From contig NZ_FQXE01000015.1 of assembly GCF_900129885.1 (NCBI RefSeq), positions 63,266-127,265 on the forward strand: 64,000 bases of DNA, in the 5' to 3' direction. Each line of letters starts with the position of its first letter. The first letter of the stretch is position 1. The notes beneath the pieces were generated by a model. That model did not search any database. It saw nothing but the letters and a program-made list of their open reading frames with translations, and had not been told where the DNA came from. Origin of the DNA: Pollutimonas bauzanensis. Lineage in GTDB: Bacteria; Pseudomonadota; Gammaproteobacteria; Burkholderiales; Burkholderiaceae_B. This document shows, piece after piece, positions 1 to 8,041 of this stretch. Made by a program: the position numbers and the translations under genes.

Positions 1-35
1 GCGCGGTGCCAACTATAGCTTTCCCAGGAGACACT

Positions 36-998
36 ATGAATACTTCAGTAAAGCGCTTCGCCCTTATGCTGTGCTGTTCGCTGGTGGCCGCGCAGCCCGC
101 CGTGGCGGAAAACATTTCGATCGCCACCGGCGGCACGGGGGGTGTTTATTATCCGATAGGCGGCGGCATCGCCTCGGTGCTGTCCAAGAAAGTGCCCGGG
201 ATGGAGGCCACGGCGGAGGTGACCGGCGGCTCGGTCGACAATCTGAAGCTGATCGACGGGGACGCGTCGTATATCGGCCTGGTGATGTCCGATGCGGGCC
301 AGGACGCCTACAAGGGGGAAAACAAATTCAAGGGCAGCAAGGTGCCCCTGCGCACGCTGATGATCCTGTACCCGAACCGCATGCACGTGGTGACGGTCGA
401 AGGGCGCGGCATCAACAGCATCGCCGACCTCAAGGGCAAGCACATTTCCACCGGCTCGCCGGGCAGCGCGACCGAGGTCATGGCCTTCCGCGTGCTTGAA
501 GCGGCCGGCCTGGACAAGGACAAGGACGTCAAGCGCGAACGCCTGAGCGTGGCCGAGTCGGTCAACGGCGTCAAGGACAACAAGATCGCCGCGTTCTTCT
601 GGGTGGGCGGCCTGCCTACGGCGGCGGTCACCGACCTGGCCAACACCCCGGGCACCAAGATCAAGATGATAGACAATGCCGACCTGGTGCCGGCGATGAA
701 CAAGAAATACGGCAATCTATACATCGAAGACACGATACCGAAATCGACCTACCGCGGCATGGAGGCCGACAACAAGCAGGCGACCGTCATGAATATTCTC
801 GTCGCCAACGAGAAAATGGACGACAAGACCGCGTACAACATCGTCAAGACCATTTTCGAGAGCCGCGACGATCTGATCGCCGTGCACAAAGACACGGCCG
901 AGTTCAAACTGGAAAACCAGAAGGCGGCGGCTTCGCCCATCCCCTTCCATCCAGGCGCCATCAAGTACTTCGAAGAGCGCGGCATCAAGCTCGATTGA
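36..998 (+). CDS. TAXI family TRAP transporter solute-binding protein
   Basis: Periplasmic receptor of a tripartite (TRAP) transporter of the TAXI class, which hands an organic acid or amino acid to a sodium-driven permease. The 320-aa product starts with a typical Sec signal peptide (basic residues 5-7, hydrophobic stretch, cleavage near AVA-EN at 24/25). The mature N-terminus, ISIATGGTGGVYYPIGGGIA, is the hallmark of the TAXI family. The ATG at 36 has a CAGGAG Shine-Dalgarno at 25-30, so the longer in-frame extension back to position 6 is unlikely. The fused permease follows at 1064, after an intercistronic terminator. The substrate cannot be read from sequence; glutamate or other dicarboxylates are known for some members. 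Confidence 0.93.
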   Translation: MNTSVKRFALMLCCSLVAAQPAVAENISIATGGTGGVYYPIGGGIASVLSKKVPGMEATAEVTGGSVDNLKLIDGDASYIGLVMSDAGQDAYKGENKFKGSKVPLRTLMILYPNRMHVVTVEGRGINSIADLKGKHISTGSPGSATEVMAFRVLEAAGLDKDKDVKRERLSVAESVNGVKDNKIAAFFWVGGLPTAAVTDLANTPGTKIKMIDNADLVPAMNKKYGNLYIEDTIPKSTYRGMEADNKQATVMNILVANEKMDDKTAYNIVKTIFESRDDLIAVHKDTAEFKLENQKAAASPIPFHPGAIKYFEERGIKLD

Positions 999-1014
999 TC
1001 GCTTGATCCCCCAT

Positions 1015-1048
1015 CCCCAACCCTGCGCGGTTGGGGTTTTTCGTTTTT
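1015..1048 (+). terminator. Intercistronic Rho-independent terminator
   Basis: An 8-bp perfect stem, CCCCAACC (1015-1022) with GGTTGGGG (1029-1036), has a 6-nt loop and is followed by TTTTTCGTTTTT. It sits between the receptor and its permease, 17 bp after the receptor stop and 15 bp before the permease ATG. It probably makes the receptor mRNA more abundant than the permease mRNA by partial termination. Confidence 0.85.
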
Positions 1049-1063
1049 GAAGAGACTCCCAGC

Positions 1064-3118
1064 ATGAGCGAACTCGCCGAATCGGATCCGGACACCACCA
1101 ACACCGCCATTAGTGAAGAGGCCTTGCGCAAGGCCGAACAATATATCGAAGAGGAAGAAGGCGCCGCGAACCATATGAGCGGATGGCTGGGAATCTTCCT
1201 TTCCACCGTGGCGATCGTGATGTCGCTGTTCCACATGTACGCCGCATACGCCATTGTGCCGACGCAAGTCCTGCGCCCGGTGCATGTGGGCTTCGTGCTG
1301 TTCCTGTCGTTCTTGATGTTTCCCGTGGCCAGGCGTTTCCGGCACCGCATCATGTGGTGGGACTGGCTGGTGGCGCTGCTATCGATCGCCATCGTGGTGT
1401 ACCTGATCATGGGCGGCGACGACTTCACCGATCGCAACACCCTGCCCAACGCCTGGGATATCTTCTTCGGCGTGGCGCTGATTCTCCTGGTGCTCGAGGC
1501 GATGCGCCGCACCATAGGCTGGATCCTGCCTGCCATTTCGATCTGCTTCCTGTTGTATGCCTTCCTGGGCGCCTACCTGCCGCATCCCTGGACCCATAAA
1601 GGCTATGACATCGGGCGTGTCGTCGGCTTCATGTATATGACGCTGGAGGGCATATACGGCGTGGCGGTCGACGTATCCTCGTCGCTGATCATACTGTTCA
1701 CGATTTTCGGGGCCTTTCTGCAATTCTCGGGCGCCGGCAAGTTCTACATCGACTTCTCGTTTTCGGCCATGGGCGGAAAGCCCGCCGGCGCCGGGCGCAC
1801 CGTCGTGCTGGCCTCCTTCCTGCTGGGCGGGCCTTCCGGGTCGGGCGTGGCGACCACGGTCACGCTGGGCACAGTGGCCTGGCCCATGCTGGCCAAGGTC
1901 GGCTATGAACGCAACGCCGCCGGAGGCCTGCTGGCGGCGGGCGGACTGGGCGCGATCATTTCCCCGCCGGTGATGGGCGCGGCGGCCTTCATCATCGCCG
2001 AGTTCCTGAAGATTTCCTATCTCGATGTCCTGCTGATGGCGGTGATTCCCACCGCCCTGTTCTATCTCGCGCTTTTCCTCATGGTCGAGATCGATGTGCG
2101 CAAGTACGGCATGGGCCAGACCATCATCAAGAAAGTCGACACCGTATGGAACCTGACGCGGCATTACTGGTTCCACTTTCTATCGCTGATTTCCATCGTC
2201 GTTTTCATGATGTGGGGTTTTTCGCCCGTGCTGTCGGTATTCTGGGCCACTGTCGTCTCCTTCCTGACGAGCTTCCTGCGCCCCGACACGGCCATGGTTT
2301 CCCATGACCTGTTCCGCGGCAAGGGGTCGATTTCGAAACACATCTTCCAGTCGCCGCTGATCCAGGCGCTCAAGGCCGGCTCCGTCGGCATGCTCAGCGT
2401 GGGCGCCACCTGCGCCGGCGCGGGAATTATCGTCGGCGTGGTGACGCTGACCGGCCTGGGCCTCAAGTTCAGCGGCATCGTCATCGACTATGCCGGAGGG
2501 TCCTTGCTGCTGACCGCGATCTACACGGCGCTGGTGGTGTGGGTCATCGGCCTGGCCGTGCCGGTCACGGCCTCGTACATCATCTGCGCGGTGATCACGG
2601 CGCCGGCCCTGATCAAGCTGGGCGTGCCCGACTTCGCGGCGCACATGTTCATCTTTTATTATGCGGTGCTCTCGGAAGTGTCGCCGCCGACCGCCTTGTC
2701 GCCGTTTGCCGCTTCGGCGATCACCGGGGGGGACCCCTACAAGACGACCATGCAATGCTGGAAATACACCATACCGGCGTTCCTGGTCCCGTTCATCTTT
2801 GTGCTCGACCCCAGCGGCCAGGGCCTGCTGCTGATGGGTTCGACCAAGGCGCTGGCGGCGGCGAACGGGTGGGAAATCGTCCAGGTCACGCTGACGGCGG
2901 CGGCGGGAATCTTTGCGCTTGCGGTGGGCTTCCAGGGCTGGCTGCTGGTGCGCGCCACTTTCATCGAACGCGCGATGCTGATCGTGGCCGGATTCGCCCT
3001 GGTCTATCCCGGGCCCGTCTCGAACATGCTGGGCTTTGCGCTGGTGCTGCTCGCCCTGGCTTTCCACTGGAGGCGCCGGGCTTTGCCGGCGCCGGCCGCC
3101 GGCTCTCCGGGCCAGTGA
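1064..3118 (+). CDS. TRAP transporter permease, fused DctQ-DctM type
   Basis: Inner-membrane permease of the TAXI-TRAP system, 684 aa. Small (DctQ-like, about residues 35-150) and large (DctM-like) membrane parts are joined in one chain, as is usual for TAXI systems. Many hydrophobic segments are visible. The large-domain signature GGPSGSGVATTVTLG, followed by a GGLGAIISPPVMGAAAF region, is typical of DctM. The ATG at 1064 was chosen; the upstream in-frame TTG at 1031 lies inside the terminator hairpin. The cytoplasmic N-terminus is acidic. The gene pairs with the receptor at 36-998; the substrate is unknown. Confidence 0.92.
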   Translation: MSELAESDPDTTNTAISEEALRKAEQYIEEEEGAANHMSGWLGIFLSTVAIVMSLFHMYAAYAIVPTQVLRPVHVGFVLFLSFLMFPVARRFRHRIMWWDWLVALLSIAIVVYLIMGGDDFTDRNTLPNAWDIFFGVALILLVLEAMRRTIGWILPAISICFLLYAFLGAYLPHPWTHKGYDIGRVVGFMYMTLEGIYGVAVDVSSSLIILFTIFGAFLQFSGAGKFYIDFSFSAMGGKPAGAGRTVVLASFLLGGPSGSGVATTVTLGTVAWPMLAKVGYERNAAGGLLAAGGLGAIISPPVMGAAAFIIAEFLKISYLDVLLMAVIPTALFYLALFLMVEIDVRKYGMGQTIIKKVDTVWNLTRHYWFHFLSLISIVVFMMWGFSPVLSVFWATVVSFLTSFLRPDTAMVSHDLFRGKGSISKHIFQSPLIQALKAGSVGMLSVGATCAGAGIIVGVVTLTGLGLKFSGIVIDYAGGSLLLTAIYTALVVWVIGLAVPVTASYIICAVITAPALIKLGVPDFAAHMFIFYYAVLSEVSPPTALSPFAASAITGGDPYKTTMQCWKYTIPAFLVPFIFVLDPSGQGLLLMGSTKALAAANGWEIVQVTLTAAAGIFALAVGFQGWLLVRATFIERAMLIVAGFALVYPGPVSNMLGFALVLLALAFHWRRRALPAPAAGSPGQ

Positions 3119-3158
3119 GGGCCGGGCCCTGCAATCATGCCAGACCGGGCCAGGCCTG

Positions 3159-4082
3159 CTAGTTTCCGGCGGGCCGCCCGAAAGGGCGGCCGCGCAGCGA
3201 AGCGCAGGGATCCGGGCGCTGCGCGGGGGATATGACGATATCCCGGTCGAACCAGCCGGCCGGGGCGGCCCCCTCGGTAAAGCCGACGGACAGCGCCGCC
3301 CCGCGGTCCAGCCAGCGCGGCACGCCCTGGTCGCGGCGCACATGGCCGTTGCCGGCCAGGAGGACGACGGGCCGAAGCTGACGCGCCGCCGACGCGCCGG
3401 GCGACGCGGCGCGGCGCATCTGCAAGGCCATCATGGCGTCCCGCGCAATCTGGGCGGCGGCCATGCCCTTATGCAGCGCGGCCGGAAGCATGCCGCAGTG
3501 CGCCTGCGCGACTTCCGCGGCCTGCGCCTGCAACAACGCCGGGTCTGGGCCCTGCTCCAGCCCCAGCTCGCGCAATTCGCCGGCCGTGAATACCGCCGCC
3601 ATTCCCTCTTGCATGACTCGGCCGGCGTCCGCGCGGGACAGATTGGCGGCGATCAGCGGCAGATGGTTGCGCAGCGCCAGGTCTATCACCGGCTTGTAGT
3701 AGTCCCAATTCCAGCCTGCCTTGCCGGGCGCCGCCGCCTGGATCACGCATGCGGCATCGGCGCAGGTTTTCATGGCCCGGTCCAGCACGGCCTGGTGTTC
3801 GCGGTCAAACTGTTCCATGGCGATCGCCGGACGCCATCCCGCTTCCACGGCGTCGGCAATGGCCCGCAGGCGCAGCGTGTGGCCATCGGCATTATCGTGC
3901 ACCTCGCCAAGCAAAACCATGGGATGCCGCGGCAAGGCCAGAGCCAGTTCCGCCGCCCCTTCCTTGCCGGCGCCCGGAGCCTGGGCGCACGCCGCCAGCA
4001 AGGCGGCCAGCGCGGCCGCCGCCCATTGCCGCCAGCCCGGGCGGGCATCACGGCAAGGGCAAGGAAACGAATGTCGGGGCAT
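3159..4082 (-). CDS. ChaN family lipoprotein
   Basis: Predicted lipoprotein of 307 aa related to ChaN, a family of haem-binding proteins often linked to iron acquisition. A hydrophobic segment (about 19-31) ends in the lipobox LLAAC, with lipidation Cys32. The family core is visible in LLGEVHDNADGH (about 53-64), then AMEQFDREH, WNWDYYKP and LAGNGHVRRDQG near the end. The ATG at 4082 is preferred over an in-frame TTG three codons upstream. It is convergent with the TRAP permease and 25 bp from the AcnX small-subunit stop, so it may be a trailing gene of that strand. No iron-uptake genes are adjacent. Family membership is confident; haem binding is inferred. Confidence 0.85.
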   Translation of the reverse strand: MPRHSFPCPCRDARPGWRQWAAAALAALLAACAQAPGAGKEGAAELALALPRHPMVLLGEVHDNADGHTLRLRAIADAVEAGWRPAIAMEQFDREHQAVLDRAMKTCADAACVIQAAAPGKAGWNWDYYKPVIDLALRNHLPLIAANLSRADAGRVMQEGMAAVFTAGELRELGLEQGPDPALLQAQAAEVAQAHCGMLPAALHKGMAAAQIARDAMMALQMRRAASPGASAARQLRPVVLLAGNGHVRRDQGVPRWLDRGAALSVGFTEGAAPAGWFDRDIVISPAQRPDPCASLRGRPFGRPAGN

Positions 4083-4107
4083 GGCGTACAAGCCTGATGA
4101 AGTTCAC

Positions 4108-4509
4108 CTAGACAAGGATACGCTTGTTCGCGGGGTCGATGGTGACCCGGTCGCCCGTCTGGAGCAGGTCGAGTATGTTTTCGTCCCAGCCTTCGGTAAT
4201 GGGCATGTTCGCCAGGACGGCGCCCTGCACCATTACCGGATTCAGCTTTCCGAATACCAGGGCTAGCGGCGCGATCCCCTTGTGGAGCAAGTCGAAGAAG
4301 GCCCAGCCTCCGGCCACGCCCCCCTTGGACGTGGGTATCACCAGCACGCGGTTCTTGACGGAATGCCCTTCCACGCTGTGCCCGATACGGGAAATGATCC
4401 CGGTAACGCGGTCCAGGTCATAGCGGGGGCTGAAGCCCTCGCGCATGACCAGCACCTCGCCCTCCACGGTGGGGCCCCAGGCCCGCTTCACATTGACGAC
4501 CTTGCTCAT
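4108..4509 (-). CDS. Aconitase X small subunit (swivel domain, DUF126)
   Basis: The 133-aa protein is the separate swivel domain of a two-subunit aconitase X. GISRIGHSVEGHSV-like and VLVIPTSKGGVAGG stretches plus GWDENILDLLQTGDRVTID at the end are characteristic; the serine of PTSKG belongs to the active site shared with the large subunit. Bacterial two-subunit AcnX enzymes studied so far are mostly cis-3-hydroxy-L-proline dehydratases. Its ATG overlaps the large-subunit stop by 4 bp (ATGA, 4506-4509), which implies translational coupling and equimolar subunits. It is the last gene of the GntR-Bug-AcnX operon. The exact substrate is an inference from family and context. Confidence 0.9.
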   Translation of the reverse strand: MSKVVNVKRAWGPTVEGEVLVMREGFSPRYDLDRVTGIISRIGHSVEGHSVKNRVLVIPTSKGGVAGGWAFFDLLHKGIAPLALVFGKLNPVMVQGAVLANMPITEGWDENILDLLQTGDRVTIDPANKRILV

Positions 4510-5747
4510 TTCAGCTCTCCCGTACAGGCGATGTCGACGCACTCGCCCGTTCTGCGCAGCACCGTGTTGAAGCGGTGGGCGGTGATCGTGTTGACGATCT
4601 TGGCGGAATTGGAAACGAGATTGGTCCACTGGTTTTCTTCGCGGATCTGGGTGAGCCGCTGCAGAATATAGAAGCAGACGCCCTGCAGCAGCGTGACACC
4701 GGCGCTTTCCAGCGTATCTATGTATCCCAGGCGCTTCGCGTCGCTGTAGACCGCATGGTTCGTGGTCACCACGCAGCTCATGCCGGGCGCCACTTTCCTG
4801 CCGTCGAACAATTGGGCCAGATGCTGCATTTCGAACAACGACTGCTGGGGCCCGGAGAAAACCACGATGTTCTTGGCCCCGGGCGCGTAACGGTAGGCGT
4901 CGTAGACCGCTTGTATATCGGCGTCGGTCACGGTGGTGCTGCTGGTCGGCACATTGCCGCCAAAAGCCTGTTCCGCCGTGGGCGCTTCCGGCGTTACGCC
5001 GACCATGTGGAACATGGCCATCGAGCCGTAGCTGGCCAGCGATGCCCCCAGATGCTTGAGCGCATCGGACAGGGGGGTGGTGGTAATCCCCTCGAAGACC
5101 GGGACCGCGAAATAATCCTGGTTGGGATGGCCGACGATCTTGCCCAGCGCGCCCCAATCGGCGAGGTCTTTCAATTCCGCCTCGACCTTGACCGCGAGCG
5201 TGCCCCTCCTGACCTCGTCGAGGTGAAAGCCATAAGCCGGCGTGCGGCCCGTGATGGCCGCGGCAAAACTGGCGTTGCCCGCTTCGAAATTGGTCCGCGC
5301 GCCAAAGACCGAATTGGCGTAAATGACCGTGCCCGTATCGCCCCAGGCGACATGCTCGCCTATCTTGGGCTGGTAAACGGTCTGGTAATTGATGCAGGTG
5401 TCGGTCGTGTTGATCCGCATATCCTGCAAGTGGGCGATCAGTTGCCGTTCCTTCTTTTCCTCCGAAGCGTCAGGCTGAAAATCCGGATTCGAGCTGAAAT
5501 GCATGCAGCGGGCGTTGCTGCTCGCGGGAACGGCGCACTTCACATGCTCGTCGGTCATGGCTTTCAAAAGGCCGAGTCCGCCGTCGCCCATGACCTCGAT
5601 ATCGCCCATGACGTGCGCGTTGGTGATCGGCACGAACTTCTCGGCGCCAAAAAACGACCCCACTTCTATCTGGAACTGAATGGCTTTCTTTATCGCCTCG
5701 CCATGGTCGCCGTTGAGCATGGCCTGTTCTTCATTGCTTAAATGCAT
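4506..5747 (-). CDS. Aconitase X catalytic large subunit (probable cis-3-hydroxyproline-type dehydratase)
   Basis: Catalytic subunit (413 aa) of an AcnX dehydratase, a hydro-lyase carrying an iron-sulfur centre. The start MHLSNEEQAMLNGDHGEA, the ITNAHVMG segment, INTTDTCINYQ, WGDTGTVIYANSVFGARTN (with the ANSV(F/L)GARTN signature) and a late NSAK motif all fit the family. Several cysteines (in VKCAV, TDTC, MSCVV, GVCF) are candidate cluster ligands. After NSAK the usual YAHYAPG-like stretch is replaced by IVNTITAHRF, a small departure that could mean a different substrate. It lies 18 bp after the Bug receptor gene. Known bacterial relatives remove water from cis-3-hydroxy-L-proline to give pyrroline-2-carboxylate. 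Confidence 0.9.
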   Translation of the reverse strand: MHLSNEEQAMLNGDHGEAIKKAIQFQIEVGSFFGAEKFVPITNAHVMGDIEVMGDGGLGLLKAMTDEHVKCAVPASSNARCMHFSSNPDFQPDASEEKKERQLIAHLQDMRINTTDTCINYQTVYQPKIGEHVAWGDTGTVIYANSVFGARTNFEAGNASFAAAITGRTPAYGFHLDEVRRGTLAVKVEAELKDLADWGALGKIVGHPNQDYFAVPVFEGITTTPLSDALKHLGASLASYGSMAMFHMVGVTPEAPTAEQAFGGNVPTSSTTVTDADIQAVYDAYRYAPGAKNIVVFSGPQQSLFEMQHLAQLFDGRKVAPGMSCVVTTNHAVYSDAKRLGYIDTLESAGVTLLQGVCFYILQRLTQIREENQWTNLVSNSAKIVNTITAHRFNTVLRRTGECVDIACTGELK

Positions 5748-5765
5748 AGTGCTTCTTCCAAGTGA

Positions 5766-6746
5766 TTATTGCTGAATCGTGACGTGGGCAGCCTTGATGA
5801 TCTGCGCATACTTCTTGCGTTCGGCGTCCGTAAAGCGCGTGAACTCGGCGGGCGAACTTGGCGCGGCGGATACGCCCTGAGCGGCCAGCTTGTCCTTGAC
5901 CTCTTGCTGGTTCAGCACCGCCGCCGCGTCCGCGGCAATTTTGTCAATGATTTCGGGCGGCGTGCCGGCCGGCGCAAACAGGCCTTGCCAGTTCTCTATA
6001 TTGAATCCGGGCAGGCCGGATTCGGACAAGGAGGGAATGTCGGGAGCCAGTTCGGAGCGGCTCTCGGTGGTGACCGCCAAAGCCCTCAATTTGCCGGACT
6101 GGATGAAGGGCTTGGCCGGGGGCAGGCCGGCAAAGAACAGCTCGACCTGCCCTCCCACCAAGTCCGTAATCGCCGGCGAGCCCCCCTTGTACGGAATATG
6201 GTTGATCGACGTGTCCGTCACCCTTTTGAATTCCTCGGCGGCCAGGTGCTGGGGGCCGCCGGTGCCCGACGATGCATAGTTTATTTTTCCGGAATTCGCC
6301 TTTATGTACTCGATGAGTTCCTGAGTATTGCCCGCCGGGACCTTGGGATGCACGACCAGCACCAGCGGCGCGCTGCCCACTTTCGAAACGGGAACGATAT
6401 CCTTTGCGGAGTCGTAAGGCATCTTCGAATACAGCAAAGCATTGATGACCGTTTCCGCCGAAGACCCCATCAACAGGGTATAGCCGTCCGCCGCGGCCTT
6501 GACCACGTGGTATGCGCCGATGTTTCCGCCAGCGCCCGTCCGATTCTCCACGACCACCGTCTGCCCCCAGGCCTTGCTCAAGCCGGCGCCCAGTATCCTG
6601 GTCACCACGTCGGTGGCTCCGCCGGGCGGGAAAGCCACGATGATCGTGACCGGCTTGTCGGGATAAGCCGCCTGGGCCAGGCCGAAGGGAAGCGCGGCCA
6701 TTGCGCTCATACAGAGCATGGAAGCGATCGATTTCTTGATTTTCAT
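5766..6746 (-). CDS. Bug family (TctC-like) periplasmic receptor
   Basis: Secreted substrate-binding protein of 326 aa. A signal peptide (about 1-26, cleavage after GLAQA) is followed by the Bug signature YPDKPVTIIVAFPPGGATDV. The middle motif ASSGTGGPQHLAAE and the later NWQGLFAPAGTP are also typical. Bug receptors bind carboxylates or amides, and many have no cognate permease beside them; here too no tctA/tctB is present. It is transcribed between the GntR regulator and the AcnX subunits, so it probably captures the AcnX substrate or a related hydroxyproline compound. Ligand identity is inference from the operon alone. Confidence 0.93.
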   Translation of the reverse strand: MKIKKSIASMLCMSAMAALPFGLAQAAYPDKPVTIIVAFPPGGATDVVTRILGAGLSKAWGQTVVVENRTGAGGNIGAYHVVKAAADGYTLLMGSSAETVINALLYSKMPYDSAKDIVPVSKVGSAPLVLVVHPKVPAGNTQELIEYIKANSGKINYASSGTGGPQHLAAEEFKRVTDTSINHIPYKGGSPAITDLVGGQVELFFAGLPPAKPFIQSGKLRALAVTTESRSELAPDIPSLSESGLPGFNIENWQGLFAPAGTPPEIIDKIAADAAAVLNQQEVKDKLAAQGVSAAPSSPAEFTRFTDAERKKYAQIIKAAHVTIQQ

Positions 6747-6784
6747 AGTGTCTCCTAGGGTGGAATGGGCGCCGCTCTACGGTG

Positions 6785-7561
6785 TCACGGCAAGGCCGGG
6801 GAATGACCGACGCGGCGTATGGAAGAGGCAATCTGCAGCGGCCCGGCCACTTCCAGGTGAAAGGCGAATACATCGGGCTGGATATAAAAGCAGGTCGTTT
6901 CCAGGATCAGCCCCTTGGCGTCCAGGGAAGTGCGCAGCATCGTCAACAGATATCTTTCGTCTCCCAGGCCCATGACTTGCGCTATCTGATCGTCGGCCCT
7001 GCCGGAGCGTATTTCGGTCGTCGCGCGCGCCACTTTCTTTTTCAGGACCTGCTCTATCAAGGAATAGACCGGCAGCCTTTCCACATCGGCGCGCGTCAGC
7101 CGGTGGCCGCAGCCGGGCAGCGTGACATCCGCAAGCGCCACGACGATGTTGTCGATTTTGTAGAGCCGCTTGAAGTGATAGATATCGTATTCCGCGTGGC
7201 CCAGGAGCGGATTCCTGGCGCCGGCTTCGGGCGCGTCGAAACTGAGCACTTCGGTTTCCGGGTCGTAGCCTTGCGCCAGCAGGCTATCGTAGAAACCGCG
7301 AAGTTCGTTCAATTCCTGGTTGACCACCGGCCCCGTCACGAACACGCCCTTGCCCTGTCTGGATACCGCCAGCCCGCGCTCCACCAGAATCCGTATCGCC
7401 TGCCTTACCGTGACCCTGCTGACATTGAAGATGCGCGTCAGTTCGTATTCGGTGGGTATCTTTTCCAGCGGCAGCAGGCGCTTGGACTTGATGTCGGCCG
7501 TAAGGAGATCCGCGATTTGCAGATAGAGGGGAATTTCGGAATTCTTGTTGATTTCGACCAT
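6785..7561 (-). CDS. GntR family regulator, HutC/UTRA type
   Basis: Transcription factor of about 258 aa. The N-terminal winged helix (residues about 5-70) contains the GntR signature EKIPTEYELTRIFNVSRVTVRQAI and the wing segment RQGKGVFV. The C-terminal UTRA domain (about 90-240) should bind a small effector; FETTCFYIQPDVF-like ligand-domain features are present as LETTCFYIQPD. The ATG at 7561 is preferred; an in-frame GTG lies four codons upstream at 7573 and neither start has a strong Shine-Dalgarno. It is first in the operon (38 bp before the Bug gene), so it probably controls its own expression with Bug and AcnX, with a catabolic substrate as inducer. Confidence 0.9.
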   Translation of the reverse strand: MVEINKNSEIPLYLQIADLLTADIKSKRLLPLEKIPTEYELTRIFNVSRVTVRQAIRILVERGLAVSRQGKGVFVTGPVVNQELNELRGFYDSLLAQGYDPETEVLSFDAPEAGARNPLLGHAEYDIYHFKRLYKIDNIVVALADVTLPGCGHRLTRADVERLPVYSLIEQVLKKKVARATTEIRSGRADDQIAQVMGLGDERYLLTMLRTSLDAKGLILETTCFYIQPDVFAFHLEVAGPLQIASSIRRVGHSPALP

Positions 7562-7596
7562 GGAATGGATCACCGCGCTTGAGGAATATAGGCGAT

Positions 7597-7625
7597 AGTT
7601 TCCAAGTTATCTTAAGACAAGTCAA
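7597..7625 (-). promoter_or_regulatory. Candidate promoter/operator of the GntR-Bug-AcnX operon
   Basis: On the minus strand TTGACT (7625-7620) forms a good -35, with a weak -10 (GAAACT, 7602-7597) at 17-bp spacing. The spacer begins with a near-perfect 14-bp palindrome, TTATCTTAAGACAA on the plus strand (7607-7620), placed where a GntR dimer would block RNA polymerase. It is 36 bp or more upstream of the regulator start, in keeping with autoregulation. Confidence 0.45.
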
Positions 7626-8041
7626 TACAAATTTATACGGCGGGGACTGGACCACAAGGAACGGAGCTGCGCGAAGCCGAACGGCCTCTAAACTGCCGCC
7701 ATCTTCCATGAAGGATGGACCGGAGAAAAAAATGCCTCGACGCTTGCCGCTACGCGGCGGTAAAAAACACGCCACCCGCCCCCGTCGCCAAGACTTGGAC
7801 GCCGATCGATGCCGGCGGCAAGCCCCGCCAGAGCAATGTGCCCGGCGCGCTGCCATCCAGGCCGGGCATCGTCCCTGCGCAGTATGCATGCGCGAGCAAT
7901 ATGCCGCATGGCAAGCCGCCATCCCGCGCCGGCCAGGCCCGGGGCCTGGTCCTTCAGTCTCCTGCTGCTTGATCCTTGTGTGATAGATTAATAGCGGGGC
8001 GGGCATCTAACGGTGGGAGCGACAAGTGTGGCGGGATTCCA
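7626..8041. other. Non-coding intergenic region between divergent genes
   Basis: This roughly 415-bp stretch separates the GntR operon from the plus-strand regulator-like gene at 8042. I see no convincing coding sequence: the short open frames in it have no recognisable family and no good ribosome site. A GC-rich near-palindrome, CCAGGCCC (7933-7940) with GGGCCTGG (7942-7949), lies about 90 bp before the next gene and has no T-tract. Nothing else stands out. Confidence 0.5.
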
